DNA of 6,805 nucleotides. Origin: Candidatus Mediterraneibacter stercorigallinarum. Its GTDB lineage: Bacteria > Bacillota > Clostridia > Lachnospirales > Lachnospiraceae. This document shows, one piece after another, positions 1 through 6,598 of the stretch. The position numbers and the translations under genes are program-made. The stretch spans positions 1-6,805 of the forward strand of contig DXCD01000114.1 of assembly GCA_019116185.1 (NCBI GenBank), given 5' to 3'. The first letter of the stretch is position 1. Each line of letters begins with the position of its first letter. Under the pieces are notes generated by a model, which was not told the origin of the DNA, did no database searches, and was given only the letters and a program-made list of their open reading frames with translations.

Positions 1-3000
1 TTGATCAGATAGATCATAATATCGTCTCGGGTACAGATCGCGGTTGAAATGGTCGCCTTTCCGGATTTTACAAGTTCCTGGGCATTTCCCAGCCACACAT
101 TTGTACCGTGGGACAGACCGGAAATACGGATCAGGTCTGACAGGGTCTGAGGCTTGGTATCCTCCACCATCTGGATAACAAAGTCCGTACCGAACTCAGG
201 AATACCGAGACTTCCCAGCTTGCATCCGTCGATGTCCTCCGGTTTGATCCCCAGCACCTCTGTCCCGTGGAACAGTTCGATCACCTGCTTATCATCCAAC
301 GGAATCTCCGTGGCAATAAACGGATTGTCAGCATTGTATTCATTGTCCATGGCATCGGATGTAATATAGTCCTCCAGGGTACGGATCATGGTCGGATCAT
401 CGTGTCCGAGGATATCAAGTTTCAGAAGGTTATGGTCAATGGAGTGATAATCAAAATGGGTTGTAATGATCCCGCACTCCATATCGTTTGCCGGGTGCTG
501 GACAGGCGTGAACTCATTGATGTCATGCCCGTGGGGAAGCACCACGATGCCTCCCGGATGCTGCCCGGTACTGCGCCGGATCCCGGTGCACCCTTCGGTG
601 ATCCTCTCGATCTCGCACCTGCGTTTCCTTTGCTCATGCTCTTCATAATAATTCTTCACAAAGCCGTACGCAGTCTTATCCGCTAGCGTGCCGATCGTTC
701 CCGCCTTAAACGTATGCCCTTCTCCAAAGAGCACCTCCGTATATTTGTGGGCTTTCGCCTGATAATCGCCGGAGAAGTTCAAGTCAATATCCGGCTCTTT
801 ATCACCCTTGAATCCGAGGAAAGTCTCAAAGGGGATGTCAAATCCAGCCTTTACAAGCGGCTCGCCGCACACCGGACAGTTCTTGTCCGGCATATCAAAT
901 CCGCAGCCTCCTGCATATGAGCGCACTTCATCAGACTCAAAATCGCTGTAATGGCAGTTTTTACAATAATAATGCGGACTTAAGGGATTCACTTCCGTGA
1001 TTCCCGCCATGGTCGCCACAAAGGACGACCCGACCGAACCACGGGAACCAACCAGGTAGCCGTCTGCATTGGACTTCCACACAAGCTTCTGGGCAATAAT
1101 ATACATAACGGCGTAACCGTTGGATATAATGGAGTTCAGCTCCTTTTCCAGTCTCTCCGACACCTGCACAGGCAGATCTTCCCCGTACATTTCATGCGCT
1201 TTGCGGTAACAGATATTTCGGAGCTCCTGATCCGAATTCTCGATAACCGGCGGGCATTTGTTCGGATTTACCGGCGAGATCTTCTCCACCATGCCCGCGA
1301 TCTTGACCGGGTTGTCAATGACGATCTCACGCGCCTTTGCCGCGCCCAGGTAAGAGAATTCTTCCAGCATTTCCTCTGTTGTCCTCAGATAGAGGGGCGG
1401 CTGGGTATCCGCATCGTCAAAACCTTTGCCGGCCATGATAATACGGCGGTACACTTCATCTTCCGGGTCAAGGAAATGCACGTCGCAGGTGGCGACCACG
1501 GGTTTCCCGAATTTTTCTCCCAGTTCCACGATCTCCCGGTTGATATTCCTGAGATCCTCGTCAGAAGTTATATCCGGCGTGCGGTCGCTCTCGATCATGA
1601 AGCGGTTGTTCCCCAGCGGCTGTATCTCATAGTAATCATAGAAATCCGCCAGCCTGGCGATCTGCTCGGCAGAGCGCTTCTCCAGCACTGCCTGGTACAG
1701 TTCGCCCGCCTCGCAGGCGCTGCCGATCAGGAGCCCTTCCCTGTGTTCATTGAGCAGGCTCTTCGGAATCCTGGGCCGCCTTGAATAATAAGTCAGATGG
1801 GACTCTGTGATCAGCTGGTACAGGTTATACCTGCCGATATTATTCTTTGCAAGGATAATAATATGGTGGGTAGGCATTTTTCGGATGGCATTTACATTTC
1901 GGTCCCCGTATCTGTTGACTTCTTTCAGCGTGGTGATGTTGTCCTTTTTCAGCATCTCAACGAATTTCACGAAAATCTCTGCCGTTGCCCCCGCGTCGTC
2001 CACTGCCCTGTGGTGATTCTCAAGAGAGATATTCAGCGCCTTTGCAACAATATTCAGCTTATATTTAGACAGGGTCGGCAGGAGCACTCGCGCCAGCGCC
2101 ACGGTGTCCACATAGACAAAGCGGTCGCTCAGCCCCTGCTCACGGCAGTTCTGCTCAATAAATCCCATGTCAAATCCCGCGTTGTGGGCCACAAGCACCC
2201 CGTCCCCCACGAATTCAAGGAACTGCGGGAGCACGGTCTCAATATTGGGAGAACCCATGACCATCTCATCCGTGATGCTGGTCAGATTCGTGATCTCAAA
2301 GGGGATCGGGCGTTCCGGGTTCACGAATGTGCTGAACCTGTCCACGATCTTCCCGTTCACCACCTTGACAGCGCCGATCTCAATGATCCTGTCCCGGATG
2401 GAACTGAATCCTGTGGTCTCAATATCAAACACTATATATGTATCGTCAAGCGACTGTTCCCCCGCATTGACAGCGATCTCCGTCAGATCATCCACCACGT
2501 AGCCTTCCACACCGTAAATAATCTTGAAGGGATCATCCTTGTCCAGTGTCTCTATATAATGGTTCGCATCCGGGAATGCCTGCGCCACGCCGTGATCTGT
2601 GATCGCGATGGCCGGATGTCCCCAGTCATGGGCGCGCTTAACGATATTCTTAACCTCGGACACGCCGTCCATATCACTCATCTTTGTATGGCAGTGCAGC
2701 TCCACTCTTTTCAGAGGGCTTAAGTCCTTCCTGGAAACCGTAAAGTCCCCGATCTTCTTGATGCCGGTGATGGATCCGATGGTCAGCTCTCCGTCAAATT
2801 TGTCAATGGTCGTCACGCCCTTGATCTTGACGAACGCCCCTTTCTTCAGCTCGCCCAGTATTTCCGGAAGCTGGTCATTGCGGGCGAACATTTTCACGGT
2901 GATCGTGTCTGTAAAGTCTGTGACCGCAAATATGATGATCGTCTTTTCATTGCGGATCTCTCTTGTATCAAAGCTGATGATCTTCCCGTGGAAGGTGATC

Positions 3001-3914
3001 TCTCCCATCTCTGCGACAACCTGGTCAAGAGTGATCGGTTCATCGTCAAAATTCCTGCCGTAGATCAGGTTCGGATCATCTCCGGTCTTGACCGGACGGT
3101 AGAAGTCCTTCTTCTTAAATCCGCCTTTGCCAAAACCTTTCTTTCCCTTCTCAGCGCTGCCTGCAGAGCTCTTTCCTGCTGCTCCTGTATGATTTCCGCG
3201 GCTGCCGCCCGCTGAGGATCCGGAAGCGGCTCCGCCCGCCGCGCCTCCGGCTTCTCCCGCCGCTTCCGCGGTCTGCGCGCCCTCGTTTCTTCCGGCAGGA
3301 ACAATTTCTCCTCGCTGCTTTGCCCTTCTCTCGAATATCGCGTTGATCTCCTGCTGAATTCTCTGTTCGTCGTACTCTCTGGTCCCGTTTCCTTCCGGCT
3401 CCCGGTAGGTAATGCGGATGTCCGCTTCGATGTGAAACCGCTCAGCAAACATCTTCTCCAGGAAATCCAGGATCTCTTCCCTGCGTCCTTCCGACACAAT
3501 TGTATTCAGGAGTTCCAGGCAGACCACCTTCCCCTCATCATAATGAATGGCCGCCTGCGCAAACATGCCGGAAGCAAGCACGCTGATCTCCTTCAGCTCA
3601 AGAAGGATACTCTCCCGGTACTCGGTCATCAGAGCTTCCGGGGTATACTGCCCTGACAGGGCATACTCCTCGATAATCTGCACACTTACCGCTGTTTTCG
3701 CAAAGAGCTGGTCCTTGATCCGCTGCTCCATCTGCCAGATCTGCTTCTTCTGAATCAGATGCCTGCTGAAAATGTGTACATGAAGAAAATCACGGCGTGA
3801 ATTCGTCGTGATCTTCTTAACCTCCACATCTGCAAACAGAATCTGGATATCATCCTCCACCTTCAGCGTGGGGAACACATGAAAAAATACCTTGTCGCTT
3901 TTTACCTGCTCCAA
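1..3914 (-). CDS. polC: DNA polymerase III PolC-type, alpha subunit with 3'-5' exonuclease (3' end cut by window)
   Basis: PolC is the main replicative DNA polymerase of Firmicutes, combining synthesis and proofreading in one chain at the replisome. The frame is open for 1304 codons from a TTG start and runs off the window; B. subtilis PolC is 1437 residues, so only a C-terminal part is missing. Domains in order: N-terminal region (about 1-210); an Ala/Gly/Ser then Lys-rich linker (about 214-272); OB fold (about 286-390); PHP first half with HCHT at 407-410 and ITDHG at 438-442; DEDDh exonuclease with DIET at 497-500, AHNAGFD ending at D582, and H635/D640; PHP second half with CDVH at 810-813; cysteine pairs C984/C987 and C1013/C1016, likely a zinc site; catalytic aspartates D1042 and D1044 (PDIDLNF) and D1167 (KLDILG); and QHPGG from 1118. 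The TTG start is supported by AGGAGAG six bases upstream and by an in-frame TGA shortly before, with no other start between. All key residues I could locate are present. It follows ispG by 62 nt and is probably cotranscribed with it. Confidence 0.97.
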   Translation of the reverse strand, partial: MEQVKSDKVFFHVFPTLKVEDDIQILFADVEVKKITTNSRRDFLHVHIFSRHLIQKKQIWQMEQRIKDQLFAKTAVSVQIIEEYALSGQYTPEALMTEYRESILLELKEISVLASGMFAQAAIHYDEGKVVCLELLNTIVSEGRREEILDFLEKMFAERFHIEADIRITYREPEGNGTREYDEQRIQQEINAIFERRAKQRGEIVPAGRNEGAQTAEAAGEAGGAAGGAASGSSAGGSRGNHTGAAGKSSAGSAEKGKKGFGKGGFKKKDFYRPVKTGDDPNLIYGRNFDDEPITLDQVVAEMGEITFHGKIISFDTREIRNEKTIIIFAVTDFTDTITVKMFARNDQLPEILGELKKGAFVKIKGVTTIDKFDGELTIGSITGIKKIGDFTVSRKDLSPLKRVELHCHTKMSDMDGVSEVKNIVKRAHDWGHPAIAITDHGVAQAFPDANHYIETLDKDDPFKIIYGVEGYVVDDLTEIAVNAGEQSLDDTYIVFDIETTGFSSIRDRIIEIGAVKVVNGKIVDRFSTFVNPERPIPFEITNLTSITDEMVMGSPNIETVLPQFLEFVGDGVLVAHNAGFDMGFIEQNCREQGLSDRFVYVDTVALARVLLPTLSKYKLNIVAKALNISLENHHRAVDDAGATAEIFVKFVEMLKKDNITTLKEVNRYGDRNVNAIRKMPTHHIIILAKNNIGRYNLYQLITESHLTYYSRRPRIPKSLLNEHREGLLIGSACEAGELYQAVLEKRSAEQIARLADFYDYYEIQPLGNNRFMIESDRTPDITSDEDLRNINREIVELGEKFGKPVVATCDVHFLDPEDEVYRRIIMAGKGFDDADTQPPLYLRTTEEMLEEFSYLGAAKAREIVIDNPVKIAGMVEKISPVNPNKCPPVIENSDQELRNICYRKAHEMYGEDLPVQVSERLEKELNSIISNGYAVMYIIAQKLVWKSNADGYLVGSRGSVGSSFVATMAGITEVNPLSPHYYCKNCHYSDFESDEVRSYAGGCGFDMPDKNCPVCGEPLVKAGFDIPFETFLGFKGDKEPDIDLNFSGDYQAKAHKYTEVLFGEGHTFKAGTIGTLADKTAYGFVKNYYEEHEQRKRRCEIERITEGCTGIRRSTGQHPGGIVVLPHGHDINEFTPVQHPANDMECGIITTHFDYHSIDHNLLKLDILGHDDPTMIRTLEDYITSDAMDNEYNADNPFIATEIPLDDKQVIELFHGTEVLGIKPEDIDGCKLGSLGIPEFGTDFVIQMVEDTKPQTLSDLIRISGLSHGTNVWLGNAQELVKSGKATISTAICTRDDIMIYLI

Positions 3915-3920
3915 TCTTAT

Positions 3921-3927
3921 CTCTCCT
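3921..3927 (-). promoter_or_regulatory. Ribosome binding site fixing the TTG start of polC
   Basis: AGGAGAG lies on the minus strand with a 6-nt spacer to the TTG at 3914-3912. The same frame has a TGA a few codons further upstream and no ATG or GTG between that stop and the TTG. The non-ATG start is therefore the only well-supported choice; the first internal ATG would remove about 55 residues. Confidence 0.8.
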
Positions 3928-3966
3928 AATTTATCCCGCTGTCTAAAAAATACTCAACTCCAAAAC

Positions 3967-3983
3967 GCCGTCCCGGTCACGGC
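3967..3983 (-). other. Small hairpin overlapping the ispG stop codon
   Basis: On the minus strand GCCGT and ACGGC form a 5-bp perfect stem with a 7-nt loop that contains the ispG TGA (3977-3979). It is followed by GTTTTGG, and a six-T run comes a little later. The stem is too short and the T run too interrupted for a confident intrinsic terminator. At most it could be a weak attenuator or an RNA-processing point between ispG and polC, or simply chance in GC-rich sequence. Confidence 0.25.
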
Positions 3984-5047
3984 CGGTCTCCGGCAGCCCA
4001 GTTTAAAAGTTCTTCCCTCAGAGTGTCCAGGAGCGCTTCTTCCTTGACCTTTTTCACAATCTCGCCCTTCTTGATGAGCAGGCCTTCGCCGATGCCTCCA
4101 GCGATTCCGATATCTGCTTCCTTCGCCTCGCCCGGGCCGTTGACCGCGCATCCCATGACCGCCACCTTAATATTGTCAAGCGGAATGTCTTCTACCATTT
4201 TCTCCACTTCATTGGCGAGTCCGATCAGGTCGATCTTCGTCCTTCCGCATGTAGGGCATGACACGACCTCAATCCCGCCTTTCCTTAAGCCCAGTGTCCT
4301 CAGGATCAGCTTCGCTGTACGGATCTCCTCCACCGGATCCCCGGTCAGGGACACGCGGATCGTATTGCCGATCCCCTCGTACAGAATGATTCCCAGGCCC
4401 ACGGATGATTTTACATTGCCGGAATATACTGTCCCGGACTCTGTAATTCCCACATGAAGGGGATAAGGGCATTCCTTTGCGATCAGTTCATGCGCTTTCA
4501 CGCACATCATGACATCCGAAGATTTGATGCTCACCACCAGATTGTCATATCCCATCTTCTCGATCATGTGCACCTTATCCAGCGCGCTCTCCACGATTCC
4601 CTCTGCGGTGACGCCGCCGTATTTCTCCAGGAGATGCTTCTCAAGAGAACCGCTGTTCACGCCCACGCGGATGGGCACATTATATTCTTTTGCCTTGTCC
4701 ACGACCGCTTTCACTTTCTCTTCCGAGCCGATATTTCCCGGATTAATGCGGATCTTGTCCGCTCCGTTCTCGATCGCCGCGATGGCAAGCCGGTAGTCAA
4801 AATGAATATCCGCAACAAGAGGTATGTGGATCCGGCGTTTGATCTCGCGCAGGGCCTCTGCTGCCTCCATATTCGGGACAGCGCACCGGATGATCTCGCA
4901 TCCTGCTGCCTCCAGCCTGTGGATCTGCGCCACTGTCGCCTCCACGTCTTCTGTCTTTGTATTGGTCATGGACTGGATCGCCACCGGGTGATCCCCGCCA
5001 ATCTTCACATTACCGATTAAAATCTCTTTCGTCTGATTTCTGTACAT
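3977..5047 (-). CDS. ispG: 4-hydroxy-3-methylbut-2-enyl diphosphate synthase (IspG/GcpE)
   Basis: IspG is the cytoplasmic [4Fe-4S] enzyme of the MEP pathway that reductively converts 2-C-methyl-D-erythritol 2,4-cyclodiphosphate to HMBPP, feeding isoprenoid and undecaprenyl phosphate synthesis. The 356-residue product has the length and layout of the short two-domain bacterial form. An N-terminal TIM-barrel part carries the family blocks GGDHPVAIQSMTNT (18-31), LVADIHFDYRLA (77-88), KIRINPGNIG (98-107) and RVGVNSGSLE (127-136). A C-terminal Fe-S domain carries C264 and C267 (SCPTCGR), C300 and E307 (MGCAVNGPGE), which match the three cysteines and one glutamate known to bind the cluster. The start at 5047 is chosen because AGGAG precedes it by 8 nt and the protein opens with the usual family N terminus. 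The frame stays open to an ATG at 5134, but that 29-residue Arg/Gly-rich extension looks unlike the family. It sits between the small membrane protein gene and polC, all in one orientation. Confidence 0.97.
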   Translation of the reverse strand: MYRNQTKEILIGNVKIGGDHPVAIQSMTNTKTEDVEATVAQIHRLEAAGCEIIRCAVPNMEAAEALREIKRRIHIPLVADIHFDYRLAIAAIENGADKIRINPGNIGSEEKVKAVVDKAKEYNVPIRVGVNSGSLEKHLLEKYGGVTAEGIVESALDKVHMIEKMGYDNLVVSIKSSDVMMCVKAHELIAKECPYPLHVGITESGTVYSGNVKSSVGLGIILYEGIGNTIRVSLTGDPVEEIRTAKLILRTLGLRKGGIEVVSCPTCGRTKIDLIGLANEVEKMVEDIPLDNIKVAVMGCAVNGPGEAKEADIGIAGGIGEGLLIKKGEIVKKVKEEALLDTLREELLNWAAGDRP

Positions 5048-5182
5048 TAGCCCTTCTCCTTTCACGTACAGACCTGCCGCCCCGGAATGACCGCCAGGCC
5101 GCCGCCTGATTTCCCGTTCCCGGGGAATCCACATCTCTCATTACAGCAGAAGAGCCCCGCCGAACGGAACTCCCCTTTGCCT
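5048..5182 (-). other. 135-nt GC-rich gap between the small membrane protein gene and ispG
   Basis: No separate gene is recognisable here. On the minus strand it contains a small CAGGC/GCCTG stem with a 4-nt loop (5095-5108) that is not followed by a T run, so it does not look like an intrinsic terminator. The best promoter-like element is an extended -10 (TGC then TGTAAT, 5140-5145) without a convincing -35. Read-through from the strong upstream promoter therefore seems possible. The ispG frame is open across the lower part of the gap, but the encoded residues do not resemble IspG. Confidence 0.5.
5051..5060 (-). promoter_or_regulatory. Ribosome binding site fixing the ispG start
   Basis: AGGAGAAGGG on the minus strand places AGGAG 8 nt upstream of the ATG at 5047. 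This favours the 356-residue IspG over an in-frame ATG at 5134. No comparably good Shine-Dalgarno sequence precedes 5134, where the upstream bases read CTGTAATGAGAG. Confidence 0.8.
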
Positions 5183-5581
5183 CTACTCTCTTTCAAATAC
5201 GATCTGATCCCCGTATTCACGTTCTGTCAATGTAAGGGTGTCTCCTACAATATTGTAATCATAAGATCCCGACAGAACACCTTCCGCATGCGCGGAATCT
5301 GTATACACTGTAAAGATTTTTGTTTTTGTATCCACTGTATAAGTCATGGGAACACTCCCCTCGCCGTTCTCACCCTCGGTTTCGTTCAAAATGACTTCTC
5401 CGTCATCTTTGATCTCGAGCACCGCGCCGCTGTCCTCGTTCACCCATGTGCCTTCAAGAGGATTCCCCGTAAACAGTTTTACAATAAAAAACGCTGCTAT
5501 AATAACGATGATCACCGAGGAAACGGTCAGTACCGTCCGCCATAAAGTGCTTCTTTTTTCTTCATTATTTTTGTAGATCAT
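5183..5581 (-). CDS. Small single-pass membrane protein with extracytoplasmic GTW-type domain, function unknown
   Basis: I do not recognise a named gene. The 132-residue product has a short charged cytoplasmic N terminus (KNNEEKR, residues 4-10), one hydrophobic membrane segment at about 14-37 (TVLTVSSVIIVIIAAFFIV) and an acidic outer domain of about 95 residues. There is no lipobox cysteine, and the segment looks like an uncleaved anchor. The outer domain begins LEGTWVNEDSGAVLEIKDDG (42-61) and ends with SYDYNIVGDTLTLTE (106-120). This 'GTW ... Y.I.GDTLTLT' layout is typical of small lipocalin-like or DUF5640-like beta-strand domains common in clostridial exported proteins; that match is by eye only. 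The ATG at 5581 is supported by AGGAAGG 9 nt upstream and a perfect promoter just before it. It lies 135 nt upstream of ispG on the same strand and could share its transcript. A role in lipid-carrier or envelope biology would be guesswork from position alone. Confidence 0.85.
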   Translation of the reverse strand: MIYKNNEEKRSTLWRTVLTVSSVIIVIIAAFFIVKLFTGNPLEGTWVNEDSGAVLEIKDDGEVILNETEGENGEGSVPMTYTVDTKTKIFTVYTDSAHAEGVLSGSYDYNIVGDTLTLTEREYGDQIVFERE

Positions 5582-5611
5582 AAGCTGTTTCCTTCCTTTT
5601 TTCTGTCTTTC

Positions 5612-5640
5612 ATTATACGGATTTCCCGCGGCGCTGTCAA
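5612..5640 (-). promoter_or_regulatory. Perfect-consensus sigma-A promoter driving the small membrane protein gene (and perhaps ispG-polC)
   Basis: On the minus strand TTGACA (5635-5640) and TATAAT (5612-5617) are separated by exactly 17 bp. Both boxes match the housekeeping consensus at every position. Transcription would be expected to begin near 5605, giving a leader of roughly 24 nt before the ATG at 5581, with AGGAAGG (5591-5597) as ribosome binding site. No operator-like dyad is evident within it. Confidence 0.9.
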
Positions 5641-5671
5641 CGCTTCAAAAGAGCCAGCGCGAATGCCCCTC

Positions 5672-5700
5672 TTGCCAAAACTACAAAAAAATAGTATAAA
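5672..5700 (+). promoter_or_regulatory. Predicted promoter of the DUF368 gene
   Basis: TTGCCA (5672-5677) and TATAAA (5695-5700) have a 17-bp spacer, a good but not perfect sigma-A match. A second candidate -10, a perfect TATAAT, sits at 5711-5716 but has no recognisable -35 at the right distance. The proposed -10 falls inside the inverted repeat at 5691-5706. The promoter is divergent from the minus-strand promoter at 5612-5640, with about 30 bp between the two -35 boxes. Confidence 0.6.
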
Positions 5701-5706
5701 TACTAT
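5691..5706. promoter_or_regulatory. Perfect 7+7 bp inverted repeat, candidate operator over the DUF368 -10 box
   Basis: ATAGTAT and ATACTAT are exact reverse complements separated by AA. The dyad overlaps the predicted -10 (5695-5700) of the plus-strand promoter, a common position for a repressor site. It is entirely A/T except for the single G:C pair in each arm and lies in an AT-rich stretch, so chance self-complementarity cannot be dismissed. No regulator gene is present in the window. Confidence 0.45.
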
Positions 5707-5724
5707 GTTCTATAATATAAGTAT

Positions 5725-5760
5725 ATGAATAAAAGAAAGGATTTACGAACATATGAATAA
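5725..5760 (+). other. Eleven-codon open frame overlapping the DUF368 start, probably untranslated
   Basis: ATG at 5725 opens a frame encoding MNKRKDLRTYE whose TAA (5758-5760) overlaps the first codons of the DUF368 gene in another frame. The 12-mer ATATGAATAAAA occurs at 5723-5734 and again at 5751-5762, so the two starts look like a short direct duplication. No Shine-Dalgarno sequence precedes the first ATG, which argues against translation. If it were translated it could be coupled to the real start by the overlap. Confidence 0.25.
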
Positions 5761-6598
5761 AAAGCAAAACAGCAAGACCACACCCCTGCAGTTTCTGTTC
5801 CGGATTATCCAGGGAGCTCTGATCGGACTCGGCGCTGTCCTTCCCGGTATATCAGGAGGCGTCCTGAGCGTAATTTTCGGCATATATAAGCCGATCATGG
5901 AGCTTTTGTCCAATCCTTTTAAAAATTTCAGGACTCATGTACCGAAACTGATTCCTGTTTTAATAGGAGGCGTCATCGGTTTCCTTGGAGTGGCAAATAT
6001 TCTTGCCTTTTTCCTGAATAAATATCCAGATCCGTCTGTCTGCCTGTTCATCGGACTGATCGCAGGGATGCTCCCCTCACTTTTCCGGGAGGCGGGCGAA
6101 CAAGGCCGCACGAAAGGTTCCTGGATCTCGCTTGTAGTGTGTATGTGTTTTATTTTTGCACTGCTGATCGGACTTAAGATGACATCCATTGAAGTGACGC
6201 CCAACTTCTTCTGGTATCTGTTCTGTGGCTTCTGCCTTGCCTTAAGCATCATCGCTCCCGGCATGAGCTTCTCCACTTTACTGATGCCGCTTGGACTCTA
6301 TACACCTTTCGTGGACGGTATCGGACACTTTGACATGAACGTGCTGATCCCGGGGGGAATCGGGGCACTTGTGACTGTCATTTTATTTGCCAAAGCAATC
6401 AACGCCTTGTTTGACCACTACTATTCCATCGCTTTCCACGGCATCGTAGGCATCGTCATCGCTGCCACCATCATGATCATTCCTGTGGATAGCTTTCTGT
6501 CAGCAGGCTCTGCCATTGTCAACGTAATCTGCATAGCGGTCGGGATCATCTGCGCGCTGGCGCTGGATAAATTCAACAGCCGCGTAAAAGTAGAATAG
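5753..6598 (+). CDS. popT: DUF368 family membrane protein, probable polyprenyl-phosphate (undecaprenyl phosphate) transporter
   Basis: The 281-residue product is an integral membrane protein of the DUF368 family. Members studied in other bacteria (named PopT) are thought to return undecaprenyl phosphate from the outer to the inner leaflet of the cytoplasmic membrane so it can be reused for peptidoglycan and other envelope polymers. The sequence shows a short basic N terminus (MNKKQNSK), then many hydrophobic segments spread over about 16-275. The family signature VLPGISGG lies at 29-36, and a second related motif, IAPGMSFST, at 167-175. A soluble-looking charged stretch (FREAGEQGRTKGS) occupies about 111-123. 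Length is normal for the family. The start at 5753 is supported by GAAAGGA (5735-5741), although the 11-nt spacing is rather long. It is transcribed away from the ispG side and appears monocistronic within the window, with no clear terminator after its TAG. Family assignment is firm; substrate and symbol are by homology. Confidence 0.9.
   Translation: MNKKQNSKTTPLQFLFRIIQGALIGLGAVLPGISGGVLSVIFGIYKPIMELLSNPFKNFRTHVPKLIPVLIGGVIGFLGVANILAFFLNKYPDPSVCLFIGLIAGMLPSLFREAGEQGRTKGSWISLVVCMCFIFALLIGLKMTSIEVTPNFFWYLFCGFCLALSIIAPGMSFSTLLMPLGLYTPFVDGIGHFDMNVLIPGGIGALVTVILFAKAINALFDHYYSIAFHGIVGIVIAATIMIIPVDSFLSAGSAIVNVICIAVGIICALALDKFNSRVKVE

Noticed and set aside
1797..2723. Plus-strand open frame of 308 codons, and a 196-codon one at 1194-1784
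   Set aside because: Both lie antisense to polC, whose minus-strand reading gives clear exonuclease and PHP motifs. The products are rich in His/Arg/Leu without family features, as expected for a mirror frame.
3065..3499. Minus-strand open frame of 144 codons within polC
   Set aside because: Out-of-frame reading of the polC linker and OB region. The Arg/Glu-rich composition is a by-product of the GC-rich low-complexity tract.
4454..5020. Plus-strand open frame of 188 codons
   Set aside because: Antisense shadow of ispG; no ribosome binding site or recognisable domain.
5095..5108. CAGGC/GCCTG hairpin as an intrinsic terminator between the small gene and ispG
   Set aside because: The stem is only 5 bp and is followed by GCGGTCATT rather than a run of T.
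5048..5134. 29-residue N-terminal extension of IspG from an ATG at 5134
   Set aside because: A strong AGGAG precedes the ATG at 5047, and the family N terminus begins there. The extension is Arg/Gly-rich and unlike IspG.
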